64,000 nt of DNA from Actinomycetospora sp. NBRC 106375 (GTDB taxonomy: Bacteria; Actinomycetota; Actinomycetes; Mycobacteriales; Pseudonocardiaceae): positions 62,001-126,000 of the forward strand of contig NZ_BSTS01000004.1 in assembly GCF_030269665.1 (NCBI RefSeq). The letters are read 5' to 3'. Positions 25,322 to 32,834 of the stretch are shown here, piece after piece (position 1 is the stretch's first letter; each line of letters opens with the position of its first letter). A model generated the notes under the pieces. It worked only from the letters and a program-made list of their open reading frames with translations. It ran no database searches and was not told the origin of the DNA. Made by a program: the position numbers and the translations under genes.

Positions 25322-25371
25322 CGGCGCGCTCCTTCGCAGGTGCCCGGATCAGCGTGAGCACTGGCCCGCAT

Positions 25372-25383
25372 AGTGCACACACT
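25372..25383. promoter_or_regulatory. AGTG-N4-CACT site 3 (dehydrogenase operon promoter)
   Basis: AGTGCACACACT, followed by TT, 50 bases upstream of the dehydrogenase start. Third copy of the dyad within the island; no copy was noticed outside it in this window. Confidence 0.5.
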
Positions 25384-25406
25384 TTGGGGCGCGACGCAAT
25401 GCGCGC

Positions 25407-25997
25407 TCAGCGCCGGACGCGGTACCGGAAGTGCGTGACGCGCCGGCCGGGCACGACGAGGTACGGGTCCTCCAGCACGGTCTCCGCGGCGTCCTCGCCG
25501 AAGAAGCGCTTGCCGCGCCCGAGCACCACCGGGGCGAGATCGATCTCGACCTCGTCGATCAAACCGGCGGCCAGGGCCTGCCCCCCGATGTCGCCCGCGG
25601 TCACGGTGACGTCGCCGTCCCCGGCGAGGTCCTGCGCCGCCGCGACCGCCCGCTCGATGCCCTCGGTGACGAACGTGAAGGGCGCGGTGCCGTAGTGCGC
25701 CCAGTCGGTGGGCACGGTGTGGGTCAGGACGACGACGTGGTCCCCGGCCGGCGGGCGGCCCTCCCAGCCGTTCGTGTGGTCGAAGAGGTGGCGCCCGATG
25801 ACGCCGGACCGGACGCGCCCCCAGTGCTCGCGCATCCAGTCCGCGCTCTCCTTCCCCGTGCGGAAGGGGCGCTGCTCGTCGCCCGCGTGCACGTCGACCT
25901 CGCCGGCCGAGAACCAGTCGAAGATCGGTCCCACCGAGTCGTCGGGGCGGGCGATGAAGCCGTCGAGCGACATCGTCGCCACCAGGATCACTGTCAT
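25407..25997 (-). CDS. dihydrofolate reductase-fold (RibD C-terminal-like) protein
   Basis: A 196-residue protein of the RibD-C/DHFR-like family: MTVILVATMSLDGFIARPDDSVG at the N-terminus, VVLTHTVP in the middle, and VTAGDIGGQALAAGLIDEVEIDLAPVVLGRGKRFF as the signature C-half. These are NADPH-dependent reductases of uncertain substrate, not classical FolA. Its start is 31 bases from a strong inverted repeat (26029-26046), suggesting repressor control. Not obviously part of the island to its left, since the operator of the latter lies between them. Confidence 0.85.
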   Translation of the reverse strand: MTVILVATMSLDGFIARPDDSVGPIFDWFSAGEVDVHAGDEQRPFRTGKESADWMREHWGRVRSGVIGRHLFDHTNGWEGRPPAGDHVVVLTHTVPTDWAHYGTAPFTFVTEGIERAVAAAQDLAGDGDVTVTAGDIGGQALAAGLIDEVEIDLAPVVLGRGKRFFGEDAAETVLEDPYLVVPGRRVTHFRYRVRR

Positions 25998-26028
25998 GAA
26001 GTGGACGGTATCGCTCTAGGACTCAATA

Positions 26029-26046
26029 TTCAACCGGATAGTTGAA
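26029..26046. promoter_or_regulatory. operator-like dyad TTCAAC-N6-GTTGAA
   Basis: Perfect 6-bp arms in an AT-rich patch (CAATATTCAACCGGATAGTTG) that stands out in 74%-GC-like surroundings, just upstream of the DHFR-like gene. CAACCGG also repeats directly at 26031 and 26047. The style resembles ArsR-family operators; no ArsR gene is visible in the window. Confidence 0.5.
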
Positions 26047-26140
26047 CAACCGGAGGGACCGGTCACACGTCCTCGTTTGGTAGACCGGGACACGGCACGG
26101 TGTCGTGTCAGGGCTCAGGGACGAGCGTGTGTGAGAGGTA

Positions 26141-27358
26141 GTGCCAGTGGAGTTCCGGCAGTCGAACAAGCTCCGCGACGTCTGTTACGAGATCCGCGGT
26201 CCGGTGGTCGAGCAGGCGAACCTGTTGGAGGAGGCAGGACACAGCGTCCTGCGGCTCAACACCGGCAACCCCGCGCTCTTCGACTTCGAGGCGCCCGAGG
26301 AGATCGTCCAGGACATGATCCGGATGCTTCCCCAGGCGCACGGCTACACCGACTCGCGGGGCGTGCTGCCCGCGCGCCGAGCCGTCGCGCAGCGCTACCA
26401 GGCGCGGGGGCTCGAGGTCGACGTCGACGACGTCTTCCTCGGCAACGGGGTCTCCGAGCTGATCTCGATGGCCGTGCAGGCGCTGGTCGAGGACGGCGAC
26501 GAGGTCCTCGTCCCGGCGCCGGACTACCCGCTCTGGACCGCCGTCGCGACGCTCGCCGGCGGGCGCGCCGTGCACTACCGCTGCGACGAGTCGGCCGACT
26601 GGTTCCCCGACCTCGACGACGTCGCCGCGAAGATCACCGACCGCACCAAGGCGCTCGTCATCATCAACCCCAACAACCCGACCGGGGCGGTGTACTCGGA
26701 GGAGGTCCTCACCGGCCTGCTCGACCTCGCCCGCCGCCACGGGCTGATGGTGATGGCCGACGAGATCTACGACCAGGTCCTCTACGACGACGCCGTGCAC
26801 CACGACATCGCGTCGCTGGCGCCGGACCTCGTCGTCCTGACCTTCTCGGGGCTCTCGAAGACCCACCGCGTCGCCGGCTTCCGCTCCGGCTGGCTCGTGG
26901 TCACCGGCCCGCGCCAGCACGCGCGCGACTACCTCGAGGGCCTCGCGATGCTGGCCTCGATGCGCCTGTGCGCGAACACCCCGGCGCAGTACGCGATCCA
27001 GGCCGCGCTCGGCGGGCGCCAGACGATCGGCGACCTCACCGCCCCCGGCGGGCGGCTCTACGAGCAGCGCGACCGCGCCTGGAAGGGGCTCAACGCGATT
27101 CCCGGCGTGTCGTGCGTGAAGCCGCGCGGCGCGCTCTACGCCTTCCCGCGCCTCGACCCGGACGTCTACCCGATCAAGGACGACGAGCAGTTCGTGCTCG
27201 ACCTCCTGCGCGAGGAGAAGATCCAGGTCGTGCAGGGCACCGGCTTCAACTGGCCGACCCCCGACCACTTCCGCATCCTCACCCTCCCCCACGCCGACAC
27301 CCTCGACGACGCCATCACCCGCATCGGCACCTTCCTCGAGACCTACCGCCAGGGCTGA
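26141..27358 (+). CDS. alanine-type aminotransferase (AlaA/AspC-like, class I/II)
   Basis: A 405-residue PLP aminotransferase: substrate-binding LNTGNPALFDF, YTDSRGVLPARRAVAQRY, NPNNPTGAVYSEE, MVMADEIYDQVLY and the PLP-lysine segment FSGLSKTHRVAGFRSGW. The pattern matches the E. coli AlaA / actinobacterial AspC group that makes alanine from pyruvate with glutamate. The GTG start (codons read MPVEFRQSNKL) is supported by GAGAGGTA upstream. It appears monocistronic and is likely a housekeeping gene. Confidence 0.9.
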   Translation: MPVEFRQSNKLRDVCYEIRGPVVEQANLLEEAGHSVLRLNTGNPALFDFEAPEEIVQDMIRMLPQAHGYTDSRGVLPARRAVAQRYQARGLEVDVDDVFLGNGVSELISMAVQALVEDGDEVLVPAPDYPLWTAVATLAGGRAVHYRCDESADWFPDLDDVAAKITDRTKALVIINPNNPTGAVYSEEVLTGLLDLARRHGLMVMADEIYDQVLYDDAVHHDIASLAPDLVVLTFSGLSKTHRVAGFRSGWLVVTGPRQHARDYLEGLAMLASMRLCANTPAQYAIQAALGGRQTIGDLTAPGGRLYEQRDRAWKGLNAIPGVSCVKPRGALYAFPRLDPDVYPIKDDEQFVLDLLREEKIQVVQGTGFNWPTPDHFRILTLPHADTLDDAITRIGTFLETYRQG

Positions 27359-27384
27359 GGCTCGCCGGGTGTTCGAGCAATGCG

Positions 27385-27486
27385 GCTTTCCTGGCGTCTG
27401 AGGCCAGGATCGCCACATGCTCGCCAGGACGACACGCCGCGGGGTGTCAGCGTGGCGGCCACGCCGGCGTCAGACATCAGGAAAGC
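27385..27486. repeat. 102-bp element with 17-bp imperfect terminal inverted repeats
   Basis: Ends GCTTTCCTGGCGTCTGA (27385-27401) and TCAGACATCAGGAAAGC (27470-27486) pair with two mismatches. The interior has further nested hairpins (TCCTGGC..GCCAGGA, GACAC..GTGTC, GGCGTGGC..GCCACGCC). It fills the gap between the aminotransferase and GNAT genes. This could be a MITE-like unit or a structured leader of the GNAT gene. Confidence 0.55.
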
Positions 27487-27496
27487 AACCACGATC

Positions 27497-28036
27497 ATGG
27501 GCGACGAGCTGCCGACCCTCCTCGGGCTGCGGACGCGGCTGCGACCGTGGCGCGCCGAGGACGCGCCGGCGATCGAGGCGGCATGCCAGGACCCCGAGAT
27601 CCAGCGCTGGACGACGGTCCCGTCGCCCTACGGGCCCGCCGACGCCGAGGAGTTCCTCGCCCACCGCGTCCCGGACGCCCGGGCCCGGGGCGGGGCGGCG
27701 TTCGCCGTCGACGACCTCACCACCGGCGAGCTCGCGGGCAGCACGACCCTGCTGCACGTCGAGCGCGGCGTCGGCGAGGTCGGCTACTGGGTCGCCCCGT
27801 GGGCCCGGCGGCGCGGCCTCGGCGCCGACGCGCTCGACACCCTCGCGAGCTGGGCGTTCTCCCAGCAGCTCGCCCACCGCCTCGAGCTCCAGATCGAGCC
27901 CGACAACGTCGGCAGCCGCGCCCTCGCCGTGCGCGCCGACTTCCTCCCGGAGGGTCTCCTGCGCGGTCGCCTGCTGATCGACGGCGAGCCTCGCGACGCG
28001 ATGATGCACGCGCGCCTCGCGCCGCCGGGGGTCTGA
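27497..28036 (+). CDS. GNAT-family N-acetyltransferase (RimJ/RimL-like)
   Basis: A 179-residue acetyltransferase: LRTRLRPWRAEDAPAIEAACQDPEIQRWTTVPSPY is the RimJ/RimL-type opening, VGEVGYWVAPWARRRGLGADALDTLASW holds the acetyl-CoA pyrophosphate loop (R-R-x-G-L-G), and HRLELQIEPDNVGSRALAVR is motif B. The N-terminal acetylation or antibiotic substrate is unknown. The C-terminal cores LRGRLLIDGEPRDAMMHARL fit the family. It is preceded by the structured element 27385-27486. Confidence 0.82.
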   Translation: MGDELPTLLGLRTRLRPWRAEDAPAIEAACQDPEIQRWTTVPSPYGPADAEEFLAHRVPDARARGGAAFAVDDLTTGELAGSTTLLHVERGVGEVGYWVAPWARRRGLGADALDTLASWAFSQQLAHRLELQIEPDNVGSRALAVRADFLPEGLLRGRLLIDGEPRDAMMHARLAPPGV

Positions 28037-28164
28037 TCGTCCCCGGAAGTCGTGTGGAGGGACCGAGCCCGGACCGGGTGGTCGCGACCGTCACCGGCGG
28101 GTCGCCGGGAGCGCGCGCATGGAGATCACGAGCGCGCTGTGCACCTCCGCGCTTCGACGCGGGT

Positions 28165-28239
28165 GCACAGCGCTCCCGTGATCACGCGACAGGCGCCCCG
28201 CGCGCCGCTCCACGCACAGCGCTCCCGTGATCACGCGAC
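28165..28239. repeat. 26-bp direct repeat pair with an upstream inverted copy
   Basis: GCACAGCGCTCCCGTGATCA plus CGCGAC occurs at 28165-28190 and 28214-28239 without mismatch. Upstream, GATCACGAGCGCGCTGTGCACC (from about 28124) is an imperfect inverted copy, giving a hairpin around 28124-28186. The gene-free stretch 28037-28369 otherwise contains only the family A palindrome at 28269. It lies between convergent genes, so it is probably another 3'-end element. Confidence 0.7.
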
Positions 28240-28268
28240 GGATGACCGCGCGTCGCTCGAGGTGCCGT

Positions 28269-28311
28269 TACTGGCTGGTATCCCTCGCCTGGCGAGGGAT
28301 ACCAGCCAGTA
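28269..28311. terminator. family A palindrome, copy 4
   Basis: Arms TTACTGGCTGGTATCCCTC / GAGGGATACCAGCCAGTAA, 27 kb from the other three copies and again between convergent gene ends (GNAT and FetB-like). The sequence conservation at this distance shows a dispersed family and is not a local duplication. Confidence 0.7.
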
Positions 28312-28369
28312 ACCGCGGGGACAGGGGTCTGCGCGCAGTCGCCCGCCGCTCAGGCCCGCTGAACCCCGC

Positions 28370-29143
28370 TCAACCCCCCGACCGCGTCGGTACGACCAGC
28401 CGGTGGTCCGGGGTGAAGAGCCGCCGCACGACGCCGAGGGAGACGACGGTCGTCGTGGTCGCGGCCGCCGCCAGGACGAGGAACATCACGACCGCCTGGA
28501 CCAGGACCGCCGAGACGGGGTCGACGCCGGCGAGGATCAGCCCGGTCATGGCGCCGGGGAGGAACACGAGCCCCGTGGCCTTCGTCGTCTCGATCTGCGG
28601 GGTCAGCGCCGAGCGCAGGGCCGCCCGCAGGTACGGCCGCGAGGCCTCCGACGACGGCTGGCCCAGCGCGAGCCGCGCCTCGACCTCGTCGCGCTTGTCC
28701 TGCAGCTCCCCGACGAGGCGCCGCCCCACGAGGACGGTCGCGGTCATCGCGTTCCCGATGATCAGCCCCGCGATCGGGACGAGCGTGCGCGCCGAGAGCT
28801 CGAGCACCCCGAGTCCGAAGATCACCGCCATCGTGACCGCGCTCGCGGCGAGGAAGGAGACCGCCGCGACGGGCAGCAGACGGGGCACCTCGGGGGCGCG
28901 CTGCCGGGCCGTCCAGCCCGCGTAGGCGATCATCGCCGCCACCCACAGCCACGACCACCACAGCGACCGGCCCGGCGCCAGGAGCAGCACGAGGACCCCG
29001 CCGACGAGCAGGAGCTGGACGAGCGCGCGCAGCGCGGCCCAGAGGATCGAGAGCTCGAGACCCAGCCGCCAGGCCAGGGAGACGCCCGCCGCAACGCCGA
29101 CGAGCAGCAGGGAGACGGCGAGGCCGGGCAGGCTGACGGTCAC
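28370..29143 (-). CDS. fetB: FetB-like ABC transporter permease (UPF0014)
   Basis: A 257-residue polytopic membrane protein with about six or seven hydrophobic segments. The UPF0014 signature is visible: ELSARTLVPIAGLIIGNAMTATVLVGRRL followed by ATGLVFLPGAMTGLILAGVDPVSAV. Known relatives (E. coli FetB/YbbM) form an iron exporter with an ATPase FetA that protects against peroxide stress. It overlaps the ATPase gene by 4 bases. Symbol by family resemblance; the transported ion has not been shown for actinobacterial members. Confidence 0.82.
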   Translation of the reverse strand: MTVSLPGLAVSLLLVGVAAGVSLAWRLGLELSILWAALRALVQLLLVGGVLVLLLAPGRSLWWSWLWVAAMIAYAGWTARQRAPEVPRLLPVAAVSFLAASAVTMAVIFGLGVLELSARTLVPIAGLIIGNAMTATVLVGRRLVGELQDKRDEVEARLALGQPSSEASRPYLRAALRSALTPQIETTKATGLVFLPGAMTGLILAGVDPVSAVLVQAVVMFLVLAAAATTTTVVSLGVVRRLFTPDHRLVVPTRSGG

Positions 29144-29829
29144 CGCCGATCACCACCCGGGACCGTCCCCGGCGTCACGGCTCCGCCGGAGACGTCCAGC
29201 ACGCGGTCGGCGACGCGGCCCACCTGCGCCTCGTCGTGCCCCACCCACACCACGGTGATGCCATCGCGGGCGAGGTCGGTGACCGAGCGCTCGAACACCC
29301 GCCGCGGCTCCTCGTCGAGCGCCGAGGTCGGCTCGTCGAGCAGCAGCGCCTCGGGTTCGACGATCAAGGTGCGCGCCAGGCACATCCGCTGCAGCTCGCC
29401 GCCGGAGAGCGTCTCGGCGTCGCGGTCGAGCAGGTCGGCGTCGAGGGACACGCGCGCGAGCACCGCCCGGACGGCGTCGTCCCCGGCGTCCGGGGCGGCC
29501 ACCGCGAGGTTGTCGCGCACGGTGCCGGCGAACGGCGTCGCGCGCTGGAAGACCATGCCGACGCGGCGACGCAGGCGCAGCGGGTCGAGGTCGTCGAGCG
29601 GGGTCCCGCCGTAGGAGACGGTGCCCTCGTCGGGGACGTCCAGGCGGTTGAGCAGGCGCAGCAGGGTCGTCTTGCCGGCCCCGGACGGCCCCCACAGCGC
29701 CGTGACGCCGTCGGGCGGGATCTCGACGTCCACGCCGTCGAGCACCGCGCGCCCGCCGCGGCGGACGACGACCCCGCGCAGGGTGAAGCTCCGGTCGGTC
29801 ACGACGGGTCGGGTGCCCAGGCGGCCCAC
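29140..29829 (-). CDS. fetA: FetA-like ABC transporter ATP-binding protein
   Basis: A 229-residue ATPase with Walker A GPSGAGKTTLLRLLNRL, Q-loop VFQRATPFAG, signature LSGGELQRMCLARTL and Walker B ALLLDEPTSALDEEP, then the switch His in VWVGHDEAQVGR. The unusual short form and partnership with a UPF0014 permease identify the FetA/YbbL group. GTG 29829 or in-frame GTG 29802 could start it. Upstream it diverges from the DUF6325 gene. Confidence 0.85.
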   Translation of the reverse strand: MGRLGTRPVVTDRSFTLRGVVVRRGGRAVLDGVDVEIPPDGVTALWGPSGAGKTTLLRLLNRLDVPDEGTVSYGGTPLDDLDPLRLRRRVGMVFQRATPFAGTVRDNLAVAAPDAGDDAVRAVLARVSLDADLLDRDAETLSGGELQRMCLARTLIVEPEALLLDEPTSALDEEPRRVFERSVTDLARDGITVVWVGHDEAQVGRVADRVLDVSGGAVTPGTVPGGDRR

Positions 29830-29919
29830 CGCTCACCCTCGCCGGGCGAGGCCGCCGGGGTGCTTCCGAGGAAACGATGCCCAGCGCGCCACCCCACGAC
29901 GGCGCGGAAGGCGGCCGAC

Positions 29920-30363
29920 ATGAGCGAGCCAGGACCCGACACGGGGCCGATCGACTACCTGATCATCGAGTTCCCGCCCGGCACGGCGACGGGCGAGGGG
30001 ATGCCCCTGCTGATCGACCTGGTGGACCGCGGCCTGATCCGCATCCTCGACCTGGTCTTCGTCGGCAAGGGCGAGGACGGCTCGGTGTCGGGCCTCGAGC
30101 TGGCCGACCTCGACGGCGACGGCGCCCTCGACCTCACCGTCTTCCACGGCGCCTCCTCGGGCCTCCTGGGCGACGAGGACGTCGCCGAGGCCGGCACCGT
30201 GATCGAGCCGGGCACGACCGCCGCGGTCCTGGTCTACGAGAACGTGTGGGCCGCTCCCCTCGCCGGCGCCCTGCGCCGCAGCGGCGCGCAGCTCGTCGCG
30301 GGCGGGCGCATCCCCGTCGACGACGTGGTGGCCTCGCTCGAGAACACGGTCCAGCACACCTGA
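29920..30363 (+). CDS. DUF6325-like small acidic protein
   Basis: A 147-residue protein matching the actinobacterial DUF6325 pattern: GPIDYLIIEFPPGTATGEGMPLLIDLVDRGLIRILDLVFV, an Asp-rich centre (ELADLDGDGALDLTVFHGASSGLLGDEDV) and AAVLVYENVWAAPLAGALRRSGAQLVAGGRIP. Commonly followed by a SHOCT-domain gene, as here (12 bases downstream). Function unknown; it may be a membrane-stress or stress-sigma-associated protein. Confidence 0.75.
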   Translation: MSEPGPDTGPIDYLIIEFPPGTATGEGMPLLIDLVDRGLIRILDLVFVGKGEDGSVSGLELADLDGDGALDLTVFHGASSGLLGDEDVAEAGTVIEPGTTAAVLVYENVWAAPLAGALRRSGAQLVAGGRIPVDDVVASLENTVQHT

Positions 30364-30375
30364 CGGAGGAGTGAC

Positions 30376-30687
30376 ATGCCCGGACTGCTGCGAGGCCTCG
30401 CCCGCACCGCCCTCGTGGCTGGCACGGCGACCGCCGTGTCGAACCGCGTCTCCCGCCGGCAGGCGGGCCGCTGGGCGGCGGAGGAGGCGCAGTACGCCCC
30501 GCCACCGCAGTACGCGCCACCCCCGGAACCCCAGTACGCACCGCCGCCCCAGTACGCGGCCCCACCCCAGGCCCCGCCGCCGGACGACATGATCGACCAG
30601 CTCCGGCAGCTCGGCGAGCTCAAGAGCCAGGGCGTCCTGACCCAGGAGGAGTTCGACGAGCAGAAGCGGCGCATCCTCGGCAGCTGA
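30376..30687 (+). CDS. SHOCT-domain protein with Pro/Tyr-rich linker
   Basis: A 103-residue protein. An N-terminal basic/hydrophobic segment (LLRGLARTALVAGTATAVSNRVSRR) precedes a low-complexity linker of QYAPPP-type repeats (residues about 38-68). The C-terminal SHOCT motif reads MIDQLRQLGELKSQGVLTQEEFDEQKRRIL. SHOCT domains are short oligomerisation modules. GGAGGAG precedes the ATG; it is in an operon with the DUF6325 gene. Confidence 0.82.
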   Translation: MPGLLRGLARTALVAGTATAVSNRVSRRQAGRWAAEEAQYAPPPQYAPPPEPQYAPPPQYAAPPQAPPPDDMIDQLRQLGELKSQGVLTQEEFDEQKRRILGS

Positions 30688-30707
30688 CCGCCCCTTCCCG
30701 AGGTATC

Positions 30708-30724
30708 AGGTACGGTCGGTACCT
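30708..30724. promoter_or_regulatory. dyad AGGTAC-N5-GTACCT upstream of a 57-codon gene
   Basis: Perfect 6-bp arms, part of a GGTAC-rich patch between the SHOCT gene stop and the next small gene, 22 bases before its ATG. It may be an operator. Confidence 0.4.
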
Positions 30725-30746
30725 AGTACATCGGAGGAGGTACCCC

Positions 30747-30920
30747 ATGCTCGGCGACATCGCCGGCACCGCGCCCCTGCGCGAGGCCCTGGAGACCACC
30801 AACACCCTGCTCGAGCAGGTGCTCGACGAACTGCGGCGTGTGAACGCCGACGGCCTCGTGACGGTCGCGCAAGAGCTGCGCACGATCCAGCAGGCCCTGC
30901 CCGCTCCCGAGACGGCCTGA
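30747..30920 (+). CDS. 57-residue amphipathic protein, unknown function
   Basis: Short gene with an excellent ribosome-binding site (GGAGGAGG, 8 bases before ATG). The protein reads MLGDIAGTAPLREALETTNT... through LLEQVLDELRRVNADGLVTV..., largely a predicted helix with heptad-like Leu spacing ending QQALPAPETA. The acidic/Leu-rich composition suggests a small helical protein or partner subunit. It lies between the SHOCT gene and the next rightward gene. Confidence 0.6.
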   Translation: MLGDIAGTAPLREALETTNTLLEQVLDELRRVNADGLVTVAQELRTIQQALPAPETA

Positions 30921-30939
30921 CGGGCCCCACCATGGGCCG

Positions 30940-31590
30940 GTGCCCGCCACGGAGACCGCGCCGCAGCCCGGCGCCGTCGCGCCGGAGCTGCTCGCCGAGT
31001 ACGGCGACCTCGGCCTCTGGTGGGTGTGCGTCGACGTCGCCCGGCGGTCCGCGGACGCCGGCCGTGACCGGCTGCGACGGCTCTCGGACGACTACCGGCC
31101 CCGCGAGGCCCTGACCCCGGGCGGGCGCCCCGCCACGCACGACGCGGCCCGGGCGTTCGCCCGCCAGGTCGGGCTCGACCCGGACGCCACGCTGCTGCGG
31201 CCCGACGCCGCGGCACGGGCGGCCGCCATGGCCGGGCGCCTCGTCCCGGCCGGGGCCGTGGCGGACGCGCTGCTCGCCGTGGCCGTGACGAGCGGTGTGA
31301 CCGTGACCGCGGTGGACGCGGCCCGCGTCGACGGGCCGCCCGTGCTGCGGACCGCCGCGGACGGCGAGCTCCTCGGCCGCGGGCGGCGGGCGCGCGCCGT
31401 GAGCCCGGGCACCGTCGTCGTCGCCGATCACCAGCGCGTCCTCGCGCCCCTGTTCGCCGACCCGCCCCGCGCTCTCGACCCGCACCGCGCCCGGCGCGTG
31501 CTGGTCTGGGCCGTCGAGGTCCCCGGCGCGCCGCCGCTCGAGACCGAGGAGGCGGTGTGGCACGCGGGGCGGTTCCTCTCGGGCCGGTGA
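30940..31590 (+). CDS. hypothetical protein, weakly B3/B4-domain-like
   Basis: A 216-residue protein from GTG 30940. The segments PAGAVADALLAVAVTSGVTVTAVDAARVDGPPVLRTAADGE and SPGTVVVADHQRVLAPLFADPPRALDPHRARRVLVWAVEVPG faintly recall the B3/B4 fold of phenylalanyl-tRNA synthetase beta-chain relatives (a nested strand core followed by a VxPG-like exit). The resemblance is not strong enough to name a function. It is soluble and lacks membrane segments or a signal peptide. Confidence 0.6.
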   Translation: MPATETAPQPGAVAPELLAEYGDLGLWWVCVDVARRSADAGRDRLRRLSDDYRPREALTPGGRPATHDAARAFARQVGLDPDATLLRPDAAARAAAMAGRLVPAGAVADALLAVAVTSGVTVTAVDAARVDGPPVLRTAADGELLGRGRRARAVSPGTVVVADHQRVLAPLFADPPRALDPHRARRVLVWAVEVPGAPPLETEEAVWHAGRFLSGR

Positions 31591-31622
31591 GCTTCTACCG
31601 TCGCGGGTCGGGAGGTGCCGCC

Positions 31623-32066
31623 ATGACGATCGCCCACGAACGCCCCGTCACCTCGCCGCGCCCGGTCGCGGCGCCCGACGAGCACGCCGCGCGCGCCCAG
31701 CTGCGCGCCCAGATCGCCCGTCTCGAGCACCGCCTGGCCGCCGCCGGGCCCTCGTCGGGCGGGCCGGCGCCCGTGCCCGGGCCCCGCGTCCTCGACCTCG
31801 GCGAGCTCGAGCGCGTCCGCGATGACCTCGTCGAGCGCGTCGGCGTCGTCGAGCGGGCCGCCGCCGACCGCACCCGGGCGATCGCCGCCGCGCACGCTCG
31901 CCTCGCCGGGATGCTGGCCGACCCGGCCGCCCACCGCGGGGCGGTCGTCACCTCCGCGGATCTCGGCGAGCCGGGCTGCGTCCGATGGGCCGTCCGCCCG
32001 GTGCTCGGTCCCGTCGGGCGGCTCGCGGGCTGGTGGCGGGTGCGGATGTCGTCCGGGTGCCCTTGA
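31623..32066 (+). CDS. hypothetical Arg/Glu-rich coiled-coil protein
   Basis: A 147-residue protein with helical, charged segments (AARAQLRAQIARLEHRLAAAG and LGELERVRDDLVERVGVVERAAADRTRAIAAAHARLAGML) consistent with coiled coils. ATG 31623 follows GGGAGGTG. The tail (VRPVLGPVGRLAGWWRVRMSSGC) is basic/aromatic. No family recognised. It precedes the mycosporine-type set but is separated from it by 105 bases. Confidence 0.5.
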   Translation: MTIAHERPVTSPRPVAAPDEHAARAQLRAQIARLEHRLAAAGPSSGGPAPVPGPRVLDLGELERVRDDLVERVGVVERAAADRTRAIAAAHARLAGMLADPAAHRGAVVTSADLGEPGCVRWAVRPVLGPVGRLAGWWRVRMSSGCP

Positions 32067-32171
32067 CCGTTCCACGTCACAGCCGAGCAGGAGAGCGTTT
32101 CGGGCGTCCGCCCGCGGGGACCCGCTTCCCGGCGCGGCACCTCGCGCCCCGAGACGAAGGGACTCTCCCTG

Positions 32172-32834
32172 GTGACCGCACTCCTGTTCGGCTCGATCAG
32201 CAGCGTCGCTGACACGTCCGAGATCCAGCGCGAGGCCTTCAACACCGCCTTCGCCGAGCACGGGCTGGACTGGCACTGGGACCGCGACGACTACCGGTCC
32301 CGCCTGGACAGCGCAGGCGGCGAGGCGCGCATCGCCGAGGAGGCCCGCCGCCGCGGCGAGGACGTCGACGCCGCCGCGGTGCACGCCACGAAGTCGCAGC
32401 GCTTCCGCGAGAAGCTGCGCTCGGGCGGGGTGGCGCCCCGTCCCGGCTTCCTGGACACCCTGCAGACCGCCAAGACGAACGGCTGGAAGATGGGCTTCGT
32501 GACCACGACGTCGCGCGACAACGTGCTCGCGGTGATCGACGCCCTCGGTCCGGCCGTCAGCGCCGACGACTTCGACGTCGTCGTGGCCGTCGACCAGGTC
32601 GAGACGCCCAAGCCCGACCCCGCCGCCTACACCTTCGCCCTGCAGGCCCTCGGCGAGGATCCCGCGAAGGCCGTCGCCGTCGAGGACAACCGCGACGGGG
32701 TCCGCGCAGCCGCCGCCGCGGGCGTCACCGTCCTGGCCTTCCCGAACGAGAACACCACCGGCTCCGAGTTTCCCGGCGCCGCCCGCCGCGTCGACGAGCT
32801 GACCGCCGACGAGGTCTCCGCCCTGGCCGCCTGA
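32172..32834 (+). CDS. HAD-IA superfamily protein lacking the nucleophilic Asp
   Basis: A 220-residue HAD-fold protein (phosphoglycolate phosphatase/CbbY-like): motif II Thr in GFVTTTSRDNV, motif III Lys in ETPKPDPAAY, motif IV acidic AVAVEDNRDGVRAA. Motif I, normally DxDxT/V, reads LLFGSISSVADTSE, so the nucleophile Asp and the general-acid Asp are replaced by Gly-Ser-Ile. It therefore may not be a phosphatase of the usual mechanism. It starts with GTG, lies 131 bases before the cyclase gene and is co-directional with it, so a role in the same pathway is plausible. Confidence 0.75.
   Translation: MTALLFGSISSVADTSEIQREAFNTAFAEHGLDWHWDRDDYRSRLDSAGGEARIAEEARRRGEDVDAAAVHATKSQRFREKLRSGGVAPRPGFLDTLQTAKTNGWKMGFVTTTSRDNVLAVIDALGPAVSADDFDVVVAVDQVETPKPDPAAYTFALQALGEDPAKAVAVEDNRDGVRAAAAAGVTVLAFPNENTTGSEFPGAARRVDELTADEVSALAA

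Noticed and set aside
27385-27486. Insertion sequence.
   Set aside because: Too short for a transposase and no target-site duplication was seen; kept only as a MITE-like or structured leader candidate.
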